In this document: positions 16,758-25,797 of the stretch, in pieces | How positions within the stretch are numbered: the stretch's first letter is position 1 | Layout of the letters: every line of letters starts with the position of its first letter | DNA from: Gammaproteobacteria bacterium | GTDB lineage: Bacteria > Pseudomonadota > Gammaproteobacteria > JADZEE01 | DNA length: 64,000 bases | Direction: 5' to 3' | Assembly (NCBI GenBank): GCA_020850735.1 | Contig: JADZEE010000045.1 | Location: forward strand, 20,684 to 84,683 | Position numbers and translations under genes: made by a program | The notes under the pieces: model-generated | What the model was told of the DNA's origin: nothing | Databases searched by the model: none | The model's input: only the letters and a program-made list of their open reading frames with translations

Positions 16758-18584
16758 ATGCACGGCAGCCGCAAAGTCTCGCTGGCCGATCTGGCCAACC
16801 TGCAGGAGAACACCGCTGATCCGGGCGACTTCGAAAACCTGGCCGCCGGCGCGCGCCCGACGCTCAAGGATCTGGTCGAGTGCCTGTCCTTCTCGCCCGG
16901 AGACGGCCGCATCTGGCTGAACGACCAGCGCATGTTGCTGCTGCACGGTAACGCCTTCGGCTCGCTGCGCCGCGAGCTGATCGACGGCCTCGGGATCGAG
17001 CGCGCCCGCGGGCTGTTCACGCGCATGGGTTATCTGTGCGGAGCCCGGGACGCGCGCATGGAACGCGAACGCTGGCCGGACGGCGACCTGACCGCGCTGT
17101 ACACCGCCCAGCTGCACTCCCTGGAGGGAATGGTCAAGGTCGAGCCGGTGCGCTTCAAATTCGATCCGCGCCAGGGGCTGTTCGACGGCGAGTACCTGTG
17201 GCATCACTCGCTGGAGGCGGACGAGCACATCGCGGCCTACGGCTTGGGCACCGCCCCGGTGTGCTGGATGCTCACCGGCTACGCCACCGGCCACGGCAGC
17301 ACGCTGCTCGGCCACCTGCTGATCGCCCGCGAGGTCGGCTGTCGCGCGACCGGCGCCGCCTGCTGCCGGCTGGTCGCGCGCTCACCCGCCCTGTGGGGCG
17401 ACATCGAGGAAGATCTGCGTTACCTGAACGTCGAGGGGATCGCGGCCATTGCGCAGGACCGCCCGGGCGAGCAGAAGGCCGCGCCCGTCACCGTGGGCGC
17501 GCCGGCCGCACGCGCCACGGTCTCGCCCTACGACGACGGCATCGTCGGGGCCTCCGCCGCGTATACCGCCGCCAGCCACTACATCCAGCGCGTGGCCGCC
17601 ACCGACGCCACCGTGCTATTCACCGGCGAATCCGGGGTCGGCAAGGAGATCTTCGCCAAGACCCTGCACCGCATCAGCAACCGCGCCGAGGGACCGTTCA
17701 TCGCCGTGAACTGCGCGGCGATCCCCGAATCCCTGACCGAATCGGAGCTGTTCGGTGTCGAGCGCGGGGCCTACACCGGCGCCGCCGCGTCGCGCCCCGG
17801 CCGTTTCGAGCGCGCCAACGGCGGCACGCTGTTCCTGGACGAGATCGGCACCCTGTCGCTCGTCGCGCAGGGCAAGCTGCTGCGTTCCCTGCAGGAAGGG
17901 CAGATCGAGCGCGTGGGCGGCACGCGCAGCATCGCCGTCGACGTGCGCGTCGTCGCCGCCACCAACCTCGATCTGCGCCAGGCGACCCGCGACGGCACCT
18001 TCCGCGAAGATCTGTATTACCGCCTGAACGTGTATCCCGTGCACCTGCCGCCGCTGCGTGAGCGCCGTGACGACATCCCGCTGCTGCTGAACCACTTCCT
18101 CAACCACTACTGCGCCAAGTACGGCGCGAAGATCAACGGGTTCACGCAACGGGCCATCAAGACGATGCTCACCTACGCGTTTCCCGGGAACATCCGCGAG
18201 TTGCAGAACCTGGTCGAGCGCGGGGTGATCTCCGCCGACGACGGCGGGCTGATCGATCTGCCGCACATGTTCACCAGCGGCGAAGCGCTGCCGGAGAACG
18301 TCCTGTCCGTCGCTCTGGGCGTCGGCACGCTCGCCGACACCTCGGCCGGCCCGCCGGCTGCGCTGCGCCCGAACCTGCGCGAGCTGCTGGCGGAGTGGCA
18401 GGGCACGCGCGACGAGGTCATCTCGCTGGCGGCGATTGAGCGCGCGCTGGTGGAGGATGCGGTCACCCGTTCAGCCGGCAATCTCTCGGCGGCGGCGCGG
18501 CTGCTCGGCATGACCCGCACGCAGATTGCCTACCGCTGCTCGAAGTACGCGGCCGAGGAAAAGCGGCGCGGGCAACGCGGCTGA
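16758..18584 (+). CDS. Sigma-54-dependent activator, XylR/DmpR-like with V4R domain
   Basis: A 608-residue enhancer-binding protein. Residues about 35-240 form an XylR_N plus V4R effector-sensing region ([20 protein letters not shown]; cysteines 195, 202 and 203 in [20 protein letters not shown]), like regulators that bind aromatic or ketone effectors directly. Residues about 262-490 are the AAA+ domain: Walker A GESGVGKE (290-297), GAYTGA (337-342) for sigma-54 contact, Walker B LFLDE (358-362), and the arginine-finger region around [20 protein letters not shown]. The C-terminus has a Fis-type HTH ([20 protein letters not shown], 575-594). It is divergent from the carboxylase operon, whose sigma-54 promoter it most likely activates. 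Confidence 0.95.
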   Translation: MHGSRKVSLADLANLQENTADPGDFENLAAGARPTLKDLVECLSFSPGDGRIWLNDQRMLLLHGNAFGSLRRELIDGLGIERARGLFTRMGYLCGARDARMERERWPDGDLTALYTAQLHSLEGMVKVEPVRFKFDPRQGLFDGEYLWHHSLEADEHIAAYGLGTAPVCWMLTGYATGHGSTLLGHLLIAREVGCRATGAACCRLVARSPALWGDIEEDLRYLNVEGIAAIAQDRPGEQKAAPVTVGAPAARATVSPYDDGIVGASAAYTAASHYIQRVAATDATVLFTGESGVGKEIFAKTLHRISNRAEGPFIAVNCAAIPESLTESELFGVERGAYTGAAASRPGRFERANGGTLFLDEIGTLSLVAQGKLLRSLQEGQIERVGGTRSIAVDVRVVAATNLDLRQATRDGTFREDLYYRLNVYPVHLPPLRERRDDIPLLLNHFLNHYCAKYGAKINGFTQRAIKTMLTYAFPGNIRELQNLVERGVISADDGGLIDLPHMFTSGEALPENVLSVALGVGTLADTSAGPPAALRPNLRELLAEWQGTRDEVISLAAIERALVEDAVTRSAGNLSAAARLLGMTRTQIAYRCSKYAAEEKRRGQRG

Positions 18585-18663
18585 CGGGCGTCCGGCCGTC
18601 GGCTCTCCGGCACCTCGCGGGTGCCGCGCCCTCGTCCCGACGCCGCGACGGACTGATTTGCCG

Positions 18664-19551
18664 TTATTCGTCCCAGGGCGGGATTTCACCGGTTGCGACC
18701 TGGCTCGAGATCCCGACGATGAATCCGTCGGCGACATCGACTGCGTGCGGGTACAGCGCATGCAGCGTGTCCGCGAGCTCCTTCGACGTCCTGGCCGCGC
18801 TCGCCGCCTGCTCGAACGCGAGAATATATTGCCGCGTCCAGTCCATGGCGTAGCTGTCGTCGTGCAGGCCGGGTCTGGAATGGCCGGCGACGATCCGCGC
18901 GGGCTGCAGCGCCGCCAGGGCGTCGAGGGACTTGCGCCAGGCCGCATATTGCGCCGGCAGGTGTTCACCGAGCCACACGTGAACGCCGTTGAAGAGCAGA
19001 TCGCCGGCGATCAGAGTCCTGCTCTGCGGATCCCACACCGCGGTCGCATGGACATGGTCGCCCTGCATCGGGCCGATGATTTTCAGGACGTGACCTTCCA
19101 GGCTGATCTCATCACCAGTCAGCGGCGACGGGACGACCTGCCGTTGCGGCGCATTGGTGCCCAACATCGGGCTCCAGCGCTCGAATTTGATCGGCACGGA
19201 ACGGCGCATGTCCTCGACCACCGCCGGATGGGCCAGAACCCTGGCAGCCGGGAAGGCATCGGTCAGCACGTCGAGCCCGAAGAAGTGGTCCGGATGATCG
19301 TGGGTCACGATGATCGTCTCGAGCCGCTTGCCGCTGTCGAGGATCGCCGCCACTACGCGATGCGCATCGGCGCGCGAGAACGGAGTGTCGACGAGAACGG
19401 CGCCCTGCTCGCCTTTCAGGAGCACCATGTTCGCGTACATGCTCGTCTCGCTGGTCGGGATGACCTGCAATTCGAGCCCGTCGCCGGCGCTGCCCGGCCC
19501 TGACAGCAACAGCGCGGCGACTGTCGCGCCGCACAGAAGTGCGTGTTTCAT
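18664..19551 (-). CDS. Exported metallo-beta-lactamase-fold hydrolase
   Basis: A 295-residue MBL-fold hydrolase with a signal peptide (MKHALLCGATVAALLLSGPG) and the zinc motif THDHPDH (H84, H86, D88, H89). Further ligands are expected near GDHVHATAVW and IAGDLLF. ATG at 19551 starts 11 bp after the SDR stop; the longer frame upstream only overlaps the SDR. It probably hydrolyses an ester, lactone or thioester in the periplasm. Co-transcribed with the SDR behind the second sigma-54 promoter, so it belongs to the carboxylase regulon; substrate unknown. Confidence 0.88.
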   Translation of the reverse strand: MKHALLCGATVAALLLSGPGSAGDGLELQVIPTSETSMYANMVLLKGEQGAVLVDTPFSRADAHRVVAAILDSGKRLETIIVTHDHPDHFFGLDVLTDAFPAARVLAHPAVVEDMRRSVPIKFERWSPMLGTNAPQRQVVPSPLTGDEISLEGHVLKIIGPMQGDHVHATAVWDPQSRTLIAGDLLFNGVHVWLGEHLPAQYAAWRKSLDALAALQPARIVAGHSRPGLHDDSYAMDWTRQYILAFEQAASAARTSKELADTLHALYPHAVDVADGFIVGISSQVATGEIPPWDE

Positions 19552-19562
19552 GTCCGGTTTCC

Positions 19563-20315
19563 TCAATGTGCGGTTTGCCCGCCGTCCAGTACGAACAGCG
19601 CGCCGTTGGTAAAGCTCGCCTCGGCCGAGCACAGATGCAGCACCGTCCCGGCGATCTCCGCGGGATCGGCGGCGCGACCGATCGGGCTGTGCTCGAAGAA
19701 TGCCCTCTTGAAACCTTCGTCATCGAGCCAGGTCCGGGTCATCGGCGTCGCGACGAGACCGGGCGCGATGGCATTGACGCGGATATTGCGCCGCGCATAT
19801 TCGATGGCCGCCGCCCGCGTCAGCCCCACCACGGCATGCTTGGCGCCGACATAGGCCGACATGTTCGGATCGGCGACGATGCCCGCGACCGACGCGGTAT
19901 TGACGATCGCGCCGCCGCCATGCGCCAGGAAATGCCGGATCTGCGCCTGCATGCAGAAAAACACGCCCTTCAGATCCACGGCGATGATGCGATCGAGATC
20001 GTGTTCCGGCACTGCGTGCAAGGGCGCCGGCGGCGGCAGTACGCCCGCGTTGTTGAAGGCGGCATCCAGCCCGCCGAACTGGTGCACGCAGGCGCCGACC
20101 AGCGCGTCGACCTCGGCGCGCGCGGCGACGTCACAGCGGTGAAACATCGCCGTGCCGCCCGCCGCCCGGATCTCGTCGACGGTCTGCGCGGCGCGCGCAT
20201 CGATATCGCCAATCATCAGTTTCGCGCCCTCTCGCGCGAAAGCGAGGGCGGTGGCCCGACCGATGCCGGTTGACCCGCCGGTGATCAAAACGACCATGTC
20301 CGAAAACCGCTGCAT
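19563..20315 (-). CDS. Short-chain dehydrogenase/reductase
   Basis: A 250-residue SDR with TGGSTGIG (12-19), NNAG near residue 90 and catalytic S142, Y155 and K159 (SAYVGAKHA). D37 (GDIDAR) favours NAD. It is clearly related to the SDR at 7035-7784 in length and motif positions. It is the first gene of the two-gene operon behind the sigma-54 promoter at 20523-20538, leader about 200 nt. Likely oxidises a secondary alcohol of the same pathway. Confidence 0.92.
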   Translation of the reverse strand: MQRFSDMVVLITGGSTGIGRATALAFAREGAKLMIGDIDARAAQTVDEIRAAGGTAMFHRCDVAARAEVDALVGACVHQFGGLDAAFNNAGVLPPPAPLHAVPEHDLDRIIAVDLKGVFFCMQAQIRHFLAHGGGAIVNTASVAGIVADPNMSAYVGAKHAVVGLTRAAAIEYARRNIRVNAIAPGLVATPMTRTWLDDEGFKRAFFEHSPIGRAADPAEIAGTVLHLCSAEASFTNGALFVLDGGQTAH

Positions 20316-20522
20316 CTGATCTCTCCCTGGACGTTCCCCGATCTGCCCGGCCCGGTGATTCTCCCGCTACCCAGCTTGTGCTCGATCCCTTGACCGAGCC
20401 GCCGATCGACCTCGTCAGGCTACGGCGTGTGCGCGGCGGCAACCTGCCCCTGTGCTGGCCGGCGACCAGGCCCGTGATCAAGCGCCCCACGGGCGCCGGC
20501 GTGGTCGTGCCATGAGTCGCTT

Positions 20523-20538
20523 AGCAACGGCAGTGCCA
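20523..20538 (-). promoter_or_regulatory. Second sigma-54 promoter, for the SDR/MBL operon
   Basis: On the minus strand this reads TGGCAC TGCCG TTGCT, again an exact consensus with N5 spacer. The surrounding 26 bp (20521-20546) match 16558-16583 at 24 of 26 positions. The distance to the downstream start codon (about 208 bp to 20315) is nearly the same as for the first copy (about 203 bp), so leader length is conserved too. Confidence 0.87.
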
Positions 20539-20546
20539 GGACGGGA

Positions 20547-21059
20547 TCTACGGGATTAATTGTTCGATTATCAGCCGTTTGAGCCTGAACGCCGGACGCG
20601 GCCGCCGCCGTGCAGGGGTCGTGGTCGCGGATCGGCTCGGCAAAATTATCAAATCGGGCCTGCCCGTCTTACCGCCGATTCATAATCCTCGACAGCCATG
20701 GCCCGATGCGGCAGCCGCAAGATTACACAGGCCAGACCAGCCTGGCCCCCAAGCATAGCGCGGGCGCCGGTGGCTCCAGCAATTGTGAGCTTATGCCACG
20801 CAGCATGGCTCCCTCGCCCAACCTACGGTCACGCGCCGTATCCGCAAACACCTGCGTCCGCGGGCTGCGCAATCGCACGACCCGGACCACCGCAGCTGCG
20901 ACCCGCCCAGGCCAGCCGGCGCCACCATCGCGCTGAGTGATCGCGTCCTCGCGGAGCAAGGCTGCTCCCTCGAACAGTCGCGTCCGCTCCCCGATCTGCG
21001 TGATGGCGCCGTCGCTTCAAGACACTGATCCTGAACAGCTTGCAAAAGGGGCAAAAGCA
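20547..21059. other. Intergenic region, partial copy of the regulator's upstream region
   Basis: This follows the layout of 16584-16780: ATCAGCCG (20570-20577), AAAATTATCAA (20642-20652), CATAATCCTCGACAG (20681-20695) and ATG-CGGCAGCCGCAA (from 20706) correspond in order to ATCAGCCG, AAAATTATCAA, TATAATCTTCGACAG and ATG-CACGGCAGCCGCAA at the regulator start. After about 20725 the similarity fades and no frame continues as a regulator. I read it as a duplicated promoter/enhancer block with the stub of a lost regulator copy. The rest up to 21059 holds no supported gene. Confidence 0.6.
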
Positions 21060-22400
21060 ATGATTGTTACTGAATCACATCTGGACCGCTTCGGTGGCTC
21101 GCATGCGATTATCGTGGGTGCGGGCACGACCGGATTGACAGCGGCCGCGGCGCTCGCCCGCCATTTCGAGCGTGTGACCGTGCTCGAGCGCGACGCGCTG
21201 CCCGAACAGCCGGAAGCGCGCAGGGGTGTTCCGCAATCGCGGCACGTGCACGTCCTGCTGCGCGGTGGCGAAAATGTCATGAATCATTACTTCCCCGGCC
21301 TGACCCCGGATCTCGTTGCGCGAGGATCCGTTGGCGTCGACATGGCCGCCGACACGCGGTGGCACCATTCCGGAGGCTGGAAGCAGCGGTTCGAAAGCGG
21401 CGTCACCATGCTCTGCCAGACCAAAGGTTTCCTGGAGTGGAACCTGCGAAAACGGGTGCTGCAGTTACCCAACGTGCGGATCCGTGACGGCGCCACCGTG
21501 CAGGGATATGTGAGTGGCGACGGTATCGTCGCGGGCGTCAAGCTGCGCGACGGCAGCGTCCTGCCCGCCCAGCTGATCGTCGATGCCAGTGGTCGCCATT
21601 CGCATATGCCGGATCAGCTGCGCGCACTCGGTTACGGCGACGTGCCCCTCACCACGCTGGACGTGGACGTGGGTTACGCCACCCGGCCGTATCGTGTGCC
21701 ACCGGACCACGCCGGCTGGCGGGCGCTGCTGATTCATCCCCGACTGCCCGCGAGCCGACTGGGGGTACTCTTGCCCGTGGAAGGCGACCGCTGGCTGGTC
21801 ACTCTCGTCGGCTGGCGGGGCGACCATCCGCCGGACGACGAACAGGGGTTCCTGGACTTCGCGCGATCCCTGCCGGTTCCGGACATGCACCAGGCCATTC
21901 GCGGCGCCGAACCATTGGAGCAGATCCGCCTATACCGCTTTCCCGCAAATCTGCGGCGACACTATGACCGGATGCGGCAAATGCCCGACGGTCTGGTGGT
22001 GATCGGTGACGCGGCCTGTTCAATCAATCCCATCTACGCGCAGGGCATGTCGCAGGGCGCAATCGGGGCCAGCATCCTCGATGCCTGCCTGAGCCACCAG
22101 CGCCGCAAAGCCGGGACGAAGGAAATCCGGGGTCTGACCAGGCAATTTCACAAGAAATACGCGAAATTCCTCGATAGCTGCTGGATGCTCTCCACGACTG
22201 AGGACTACGGAACGGAAACCTCGAGCAGCCGGCGTTTCCCGGGAGCCCCGATCCTGAACTGGTACATGGGGCGTATTCAGGAACTCACCTGGAAGGATCG
22301 CGATGTGGCACAACGGTTCATCGAGGTCATGCACATGCTGCGCCCGCCCGTGTCGTTGTTCGCGCCGTCGATAGCGGCGCGGGCGCTGCTGCTGAGGTAA
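21060..22400 (+). CDS. FAD-dependent monooxygenase/oxidoreductase
   Basis: A 446-residue flavoprotein of the aromatic-hydroxylase/squalene-epoxidase-like group. The dinucleotide loop is IIVGAGTTGLTAA (G20, G22, G25), and the second FAD motif is VVIGDAACSINPIYAQGMSQ. The ATG at 21060 is preferred over the one at 20937 because AAAGGGG lies 10 bp upstream and the protein then begins just before the flavin fold. It stands alone on the plus strand. It could hydroxylate or epoxidise an alicyclic or aromatic compound, which needs oxygen, so the host is not strictly anaerobic. Confidence 0.85.
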   Translation: MIVTESHLDRFGGSHAIIVGAGTTGLTAAAALARHFERVTVLERDALPEQPEARRGVPQSRHVHVLLRGGENVMNHYFPGLTPDLVARGSVGVDMAADTRWHHSGGWKQRFESGVTMLCQTKGFLEWNLRKRVLQLPNVRIRDGATVQGYVSGDGIVAGVKLRDGSVLPAQLIVDASGRHSHMPDQLRALGYGDVPLTTLDVDVGYATRPYRVPPDHAGWRALLIHPRLPASRLGVLLPVEGDRWLVTLVGWRGDHPPDDEQGFLDFARSLPVPDMHQAIRGAEPLEQIRLYRFPANLRRHYDRMRQMPDGLVVIGDAACSINPIYAQGMSQGAIGASILDACLSHQRRKAGTKEIRGLTRQFHKKYAKFLDSCWMLSTTEDYGTETSSSRRFPGAPILNWYMGRIQELTWKDRDVAQRFIEVMHMLRPPVSLFAPSIAARALLLR

Positions 22401-22695
22401 TCCGTATCGCCGGGCGCCCGGCCCGGAGTGGCGGCGCCGGTCGGGCTCCGCTACCCGATAGCCCGCCGCAATCAGCGGGTCAATCGGATACCGCCACAGA
22501 TACCGGCACTGCGCATGACGGCATTACACGGATTGGGGATTGATCCATCTCATTCGAGGGAGGTGTCTTGCCTGTGCCCGGGAAGGCACCGACACTTCCT
22601 GAAACGCCGCGCGGGATATGCGGTCCCGCAGAGCTTCCCCGTAGCCGCAGCAAGCGTAACGCGTGGCATTACACGAACAGAGTACCACCCTCGTC

Positions 22696-24492
22696 ATGAA
22701 AACATCGAAGCGAACGGCACTGCTGTTGGCGCTGCTCCTGCCGGCTTGCGCGACGTCAGACGAGGTCCGCGAGCCCTCTCCGCAGCTTGCCGGCCGCGTT
22801 TCCGACCTCAACGGGCGACCGCTCGCAGCCGCCGCAGTCGTTCTCGATCGCGGCGAGCACGTCCGCGGCGCGTCTGTTGTCACCGTATTCACGGAGCAAA
22901 ACGGTGCCTTCCGTTTCCCCCGGCAAGCGGATCTCGTTTCTGCGCAAAGTACATTGGAAGTACGCTTGCTGGGTTACCGGCCGGCGGTCATGCCCGTGTC
23001 GAAGCGCGAAGCGGGCGCTACGATCGACTTTGTGCTGGAGCCAGTGTCGAATCGGGCGAATCAGGTGCCGGCATCGGCCTGGCTGGCCGCTGCGCCCGAG
23101 TCACAGGGCAAGCACCTGACGCAGTTGATGTGCACCGCGTGCCATCAGTTTCCGTCGCCGAAGGTACGTCACTACGGGGAGCTGCTCGCCACGGTGCCCG
23201 GCGGCGAGCAGCTGAAGTCGCAGGAAAAGCAGGCCTGGCAGCGCGTGGTCCGCAAGGAAGCCTGGCGGTCCATGGTCATGTACATGCGCGCAAAAACCTA
23301 CGACGTCTTCCCGGAAGGCACCGCCATGGACATCCGCAATATCCCATGGGATACCGTCCAGAACCCGGAGTATGCATTGTTCAATCTCGAGGACGAGGCG
23401 ATCATTGCCGATTTCCTGGCCGACCAGCTGCCGACTCAGTTCGAGCTTCTGAGCGATTACAGCTACGGCGCGCCGTCGGCCGTGAACGACAGGACCGTGA
23501 TCCGCGAATACCGCCTTCCCCAGGCGGCACTGGTCCGCGAGGTGACCGCAGTCGTCGGGTCTCCTTACATCTGGGGTGCCGATGTCAGAAAGAATCGGCT
23601 GCTGCGGCTGGACCCGCAGACCGGGGACCAGAATTGGTTTCCGGTGCCGTACGAAAAGGCGACCGGCCCGCACACCATTGTTGGTGATCGGGACGGCAGG
23701 ATCTGGGTGTCGATGATCGAGAACGATTTGCTGGGCCGGTTCGACCCCGAACGCGAGCAATGGAAGCTGTGGACCGTCAACGAGACCGGAACGAATGTCT
23801 TCGGCGGCCAGGCCATCGTGCACGACATCGCTTTCGACCACGAGGAACGCCTCGCCCATGATGCGCGGGGACGTATCTGGCTGACGCTCGCCGGGCACAA
23901 CAAGATGGCGGGCCTGGATACGCAAACCGGCGAGGTTCATCACTATGCAGCTCCGCCGATCGATGGCCGCTCCTCCATCAACGTCACACTGTACGGGACC
24001 GTGATGTCGCCGGATGGAAAATGTGCCTGGTTTTCGCAGCTCAATGGTTACGTCGGGTGCTTCAACACCGAAAAGCTCGAATACGAAGGCTTGGTGGAAT
24101 TCCCCCGCGGGGCGGGCCCGCGACGCATGTCGATCGACCGCAACGACGTCCTGTGGATCCCGCTGTTCGGTGCCGGCCAGCTGGTGAAGTACGATGCACG
24201 CGCGCGTAAGGAGCTCGCGCGCTACGATCTGCCCGATCGAAGCGCCGCCCCGTACGAGGTCACCTGGGATGAGCGGCGACAAGTGCTTTGGGTGGCCAAT
24301 GCCAATGCCGACGCGCTGTACCGCTTCGATCCGGTTACGGAGCGGTTTTCTGTCCTGCCGTTGCCGCGTAGTCAGGCGTACTTCCGGCAGGTCGCCTTGC
24401 ATCCGCAATCGAATGACTTGCTGTTGACCTACGCAAACATCCCCGCGGGATCCGGCCCGTCGATGGTCGTGATCATCGAGCCGGGCGATTGA
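22696..24492 (+). CDS. Lipoprotein with carboxypeptidase-regulatory-like domain, haem c motif and Vgb-like beta-propeller
   Basis: A 598-residue mosaic protein. The start at 22696 gives a lipoprotein signal ending LLLPAC (C18). Residues about 30-115 form a carboxypeptidase-regulatory/Ig-like fold (RVSDLNGRPLAAAAVVLDRG). A single CTACH haem-c site lies at 146-150, and residues about 250-595 contain repeated blades typical of streptogramin-lyase/SMP-30-like propellers (GDRDGRIWVSMIENDLLGRF; DARGRIWLTLAGHNKMAGLD). It is likely a periplasmic membrane-anchored electron carrier or dehydrogenase. The stop overlaps the start of the following cytochrome gene, so the two should work together. Substrate unknown. 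Confidence 0.82.
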   Translation: MKTSKRTALLLALLLPACATSDEVREPSPQLAGRVSDLNGRPLAAAAVVLDRGEHVRGASVVTVFTEQNGAFRFPRQADLVSAQSTLEVRLLGYRPAVMPVSKREAGATIDFVLEPVSNRANQVPASAWLAAAPESQGKHLTQLMCTACHQFPSPKVRHYGELLATVPGGEQLKSQEKQAWQRVVRKEAWRSMVMYMRAKTYDVFPEGTAMDIRNIPWDTVQNPEYALFNLEDEAIIADFLADQLPTQFELLSDYSYGAPSAVNDRTVIREYRLPQAALVREVTAVVGSPYIWGADVRKNRLLRLDPQTGDQNWFPVPYEKATGPHTIVGDRDGRIWVSMIENDLLGRFDPEREQWKLWTVNETGTNVFGGQAIVHDIAFDHEERLAHDARGRIWLTLAGHNKMAGLDTQTGEVHHYAAPPIDGRSSINVTLYGTVMSPDGKCAWFSQLNGYVGCFNTEKLEYEGLVEFPRGAGPRRMSIDRNDVLWIPLFGAGQLVKYDARARKELARYDLPDRSAAPYEVTWDERRQVLWVANANADALYRFDPVTERFSVLPLPRSQAYFRQVALHPQSNDLLLTYANIPAGSGPSMVVIIEPGD

Positions 24493-24875
24493 TCGCCGTG
24501 CATACGATCCGGGTAATGGTCTGCGCCGTGCTCCTGCCGCTGCTCCTTAGCGCCGGCACCGCGACAGCGACCGACGGCGGGCCAGCGGCAAACGATCCCG
24601 GCATCACGGCGCCCGCAGCGGCGCACCCGATCGAAGACGCCGGCTGCATCGCCTGTCATGCGATCGATGAGGTCCGGATCGGACCGTCCTTTGCAGCCAT
24701 CGCCCAGCGCTATGAGCGCGCAGACGATCGAACGATTGAGGTTCTGAGCAGCAAAATCATGAACGGTGGTGCCGGCAATTGGGGCCTGGTGCCGATGATC
24801 GCCAACCCCGGCGTCACGCCGGCGCGAGCGCGCGAGCTGCTGCGCTGGATACTCGGGAAACATCCCGTCGAGTAA
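24489..24875 (+). CDS. Small class I cytochrome c (c551-like)
   Basis: A signal peptide, haem site CIACH (53-57) and distal Met in GNWGLVPMIANP (M103) make this a typical monohaem c551/c5 carrier. The TTG at 24489 overlaps the upstream stop; GTG at 24498 or ATG at 24516 are equally possible starts, and none has a clear ribosome site. It probably shuttles electrons from the upstream propeller-cytochrome or from the periplasmic molybdoenzyme to terminal reductases. Confidence 0.88.
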   Translation: MIAVHTIRVMVCAVLLPLLLSAGTATATDGGPAANDPGITAPAAAHPIEDAGCIACHAIDEVRIGPSFAAIAQRYERADDRTIEVLSSKIMNGGAGNWGLVPMIANPGVTPARARELLRWILGKHPVE

Positions 24876-24938
24876 GCGCAGCGCCGTGGTTTCAAGGCGG
24901 GCGGGACCGCGCCGGCGGCGGGACGAGCCGTGCCCCGT

Positions 24939-25772
24939 TCACAGCGGATCGACGTCCGGCATGGTGTCGATGAGCTGTGCCTGTACGGCCCGGCGATACA
25001 GCGTCTGCAGGGCTTCGCGACCCTCCCGACCCATCGTCTCGGTCAGATCGTTGACGTACATCCGGACGAACGTGCGCAGGGTCTCGGGCGCGACGCCCCG
25101 GCCGAATTGCGCCGCGTAGGCTAGGGCCTCGGGTTCGTGCGCGAAGGCGTACTGAATACTCTCTCCCAGCGCCTTGCCGATCCGGGCGCCGAGCGCACCA
25201 CCCAGATCGCGGCGCACCACGTCCAGGCCGAGCGGCAGCGGCAGGCCCGTTTCCGACTGCCACCACCGGCCCAGATCCGCGACCAGGCTCAGACCGAGCT
25301 GCGGGTAGGTGATCTGGCCCTCGTGGATGAGCAGGCCCGCATCCGCGCGGCCCGCGAGCACCGCTTCGGGGATGGCGTCGAACGGCACCGGGATCGGTTC
25401 GAACGCGGCCAATCGCAAGCGCAGCAGCAGGTACGCGGTGGTATGCACGCCCGGTATCGCGATGCGCTTGCCGCGCAGATCGTCCATTGCACAGGGATTG
25501 GTGCTGACCACGATCGGGCCGTAGTTGCGGCCCATGGACGCGCCGGCATCCAGGATCCGATAACGGTCCGCGACGGCGGGATAGACGGCCGCCGAGATTG
25601 CCGTCACCTCCAGCTCGCCCCGCAACGCGCGGCGGTTCAGCGATTCGATGTCTTCCATCACGTGCTCCACGCGATAACCGTTCACGCACACGTGTGCATG
25701 CGCGAGCGCAAAGAACATGAAGGCGTCGTCGGCGTCGGGGCTGTGACCAATACGCAAAATGCCGCTCGTCAT
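24939..25772 (-). CDS. mqnD: 1,4-dihydroxy-6-naphthoate synthase
   Basis: A 277-residue protein with the MqnD signature HSPDADDAFMFFALAHA near its N-terminus and IAIPGVHTTAYLLLRL further on, a periplasmic-binding-protein fold. It converts cyclic de-hypoxanthine futalosine to 1,4-dihydroxy-6-naphthoate in the futalosine menaquinone pathway. It is the last gene of the long minus-strand operon, 25 bp behind mqnC. The length is usual for the family. Confidence 0.95.
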   Translation of the reverse strand: MTSGILRIGHSPDADDAFMFFALAHAHVCVNGYRVEHVMEDIESLNRRALRGELEVTAISAAVYPAVADRYRILDAGASMGRNYGPIVVSTNPCAMDDLRGKRIAIPGVHTTAYLLLRLRLAAFEPIPVPFDAIPEAVLAGRADAGLLIHEGQITYPQLGLSLVADLGRWWQSETGLPLPLGLDVVRRDLGGALGARIGKALGESIQYAFAHEPEALAYAAQFGRGVAPETLRTFVRMYVNDLTETMGREGREALQTLYRRAVQAQLIDTMPDVDPL

Positions 25773-25797
25773 CGTTTTCTCCCGGGCTCGCGGCGCA

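Noticed and set aside
22401..22695. Cobalamin or other riboswitch before the lipoprotein gene
   Set aside because: GCATTACACG occurs twice and GC-rich stems exist, but no B12-box or other riboswitch core could be found.
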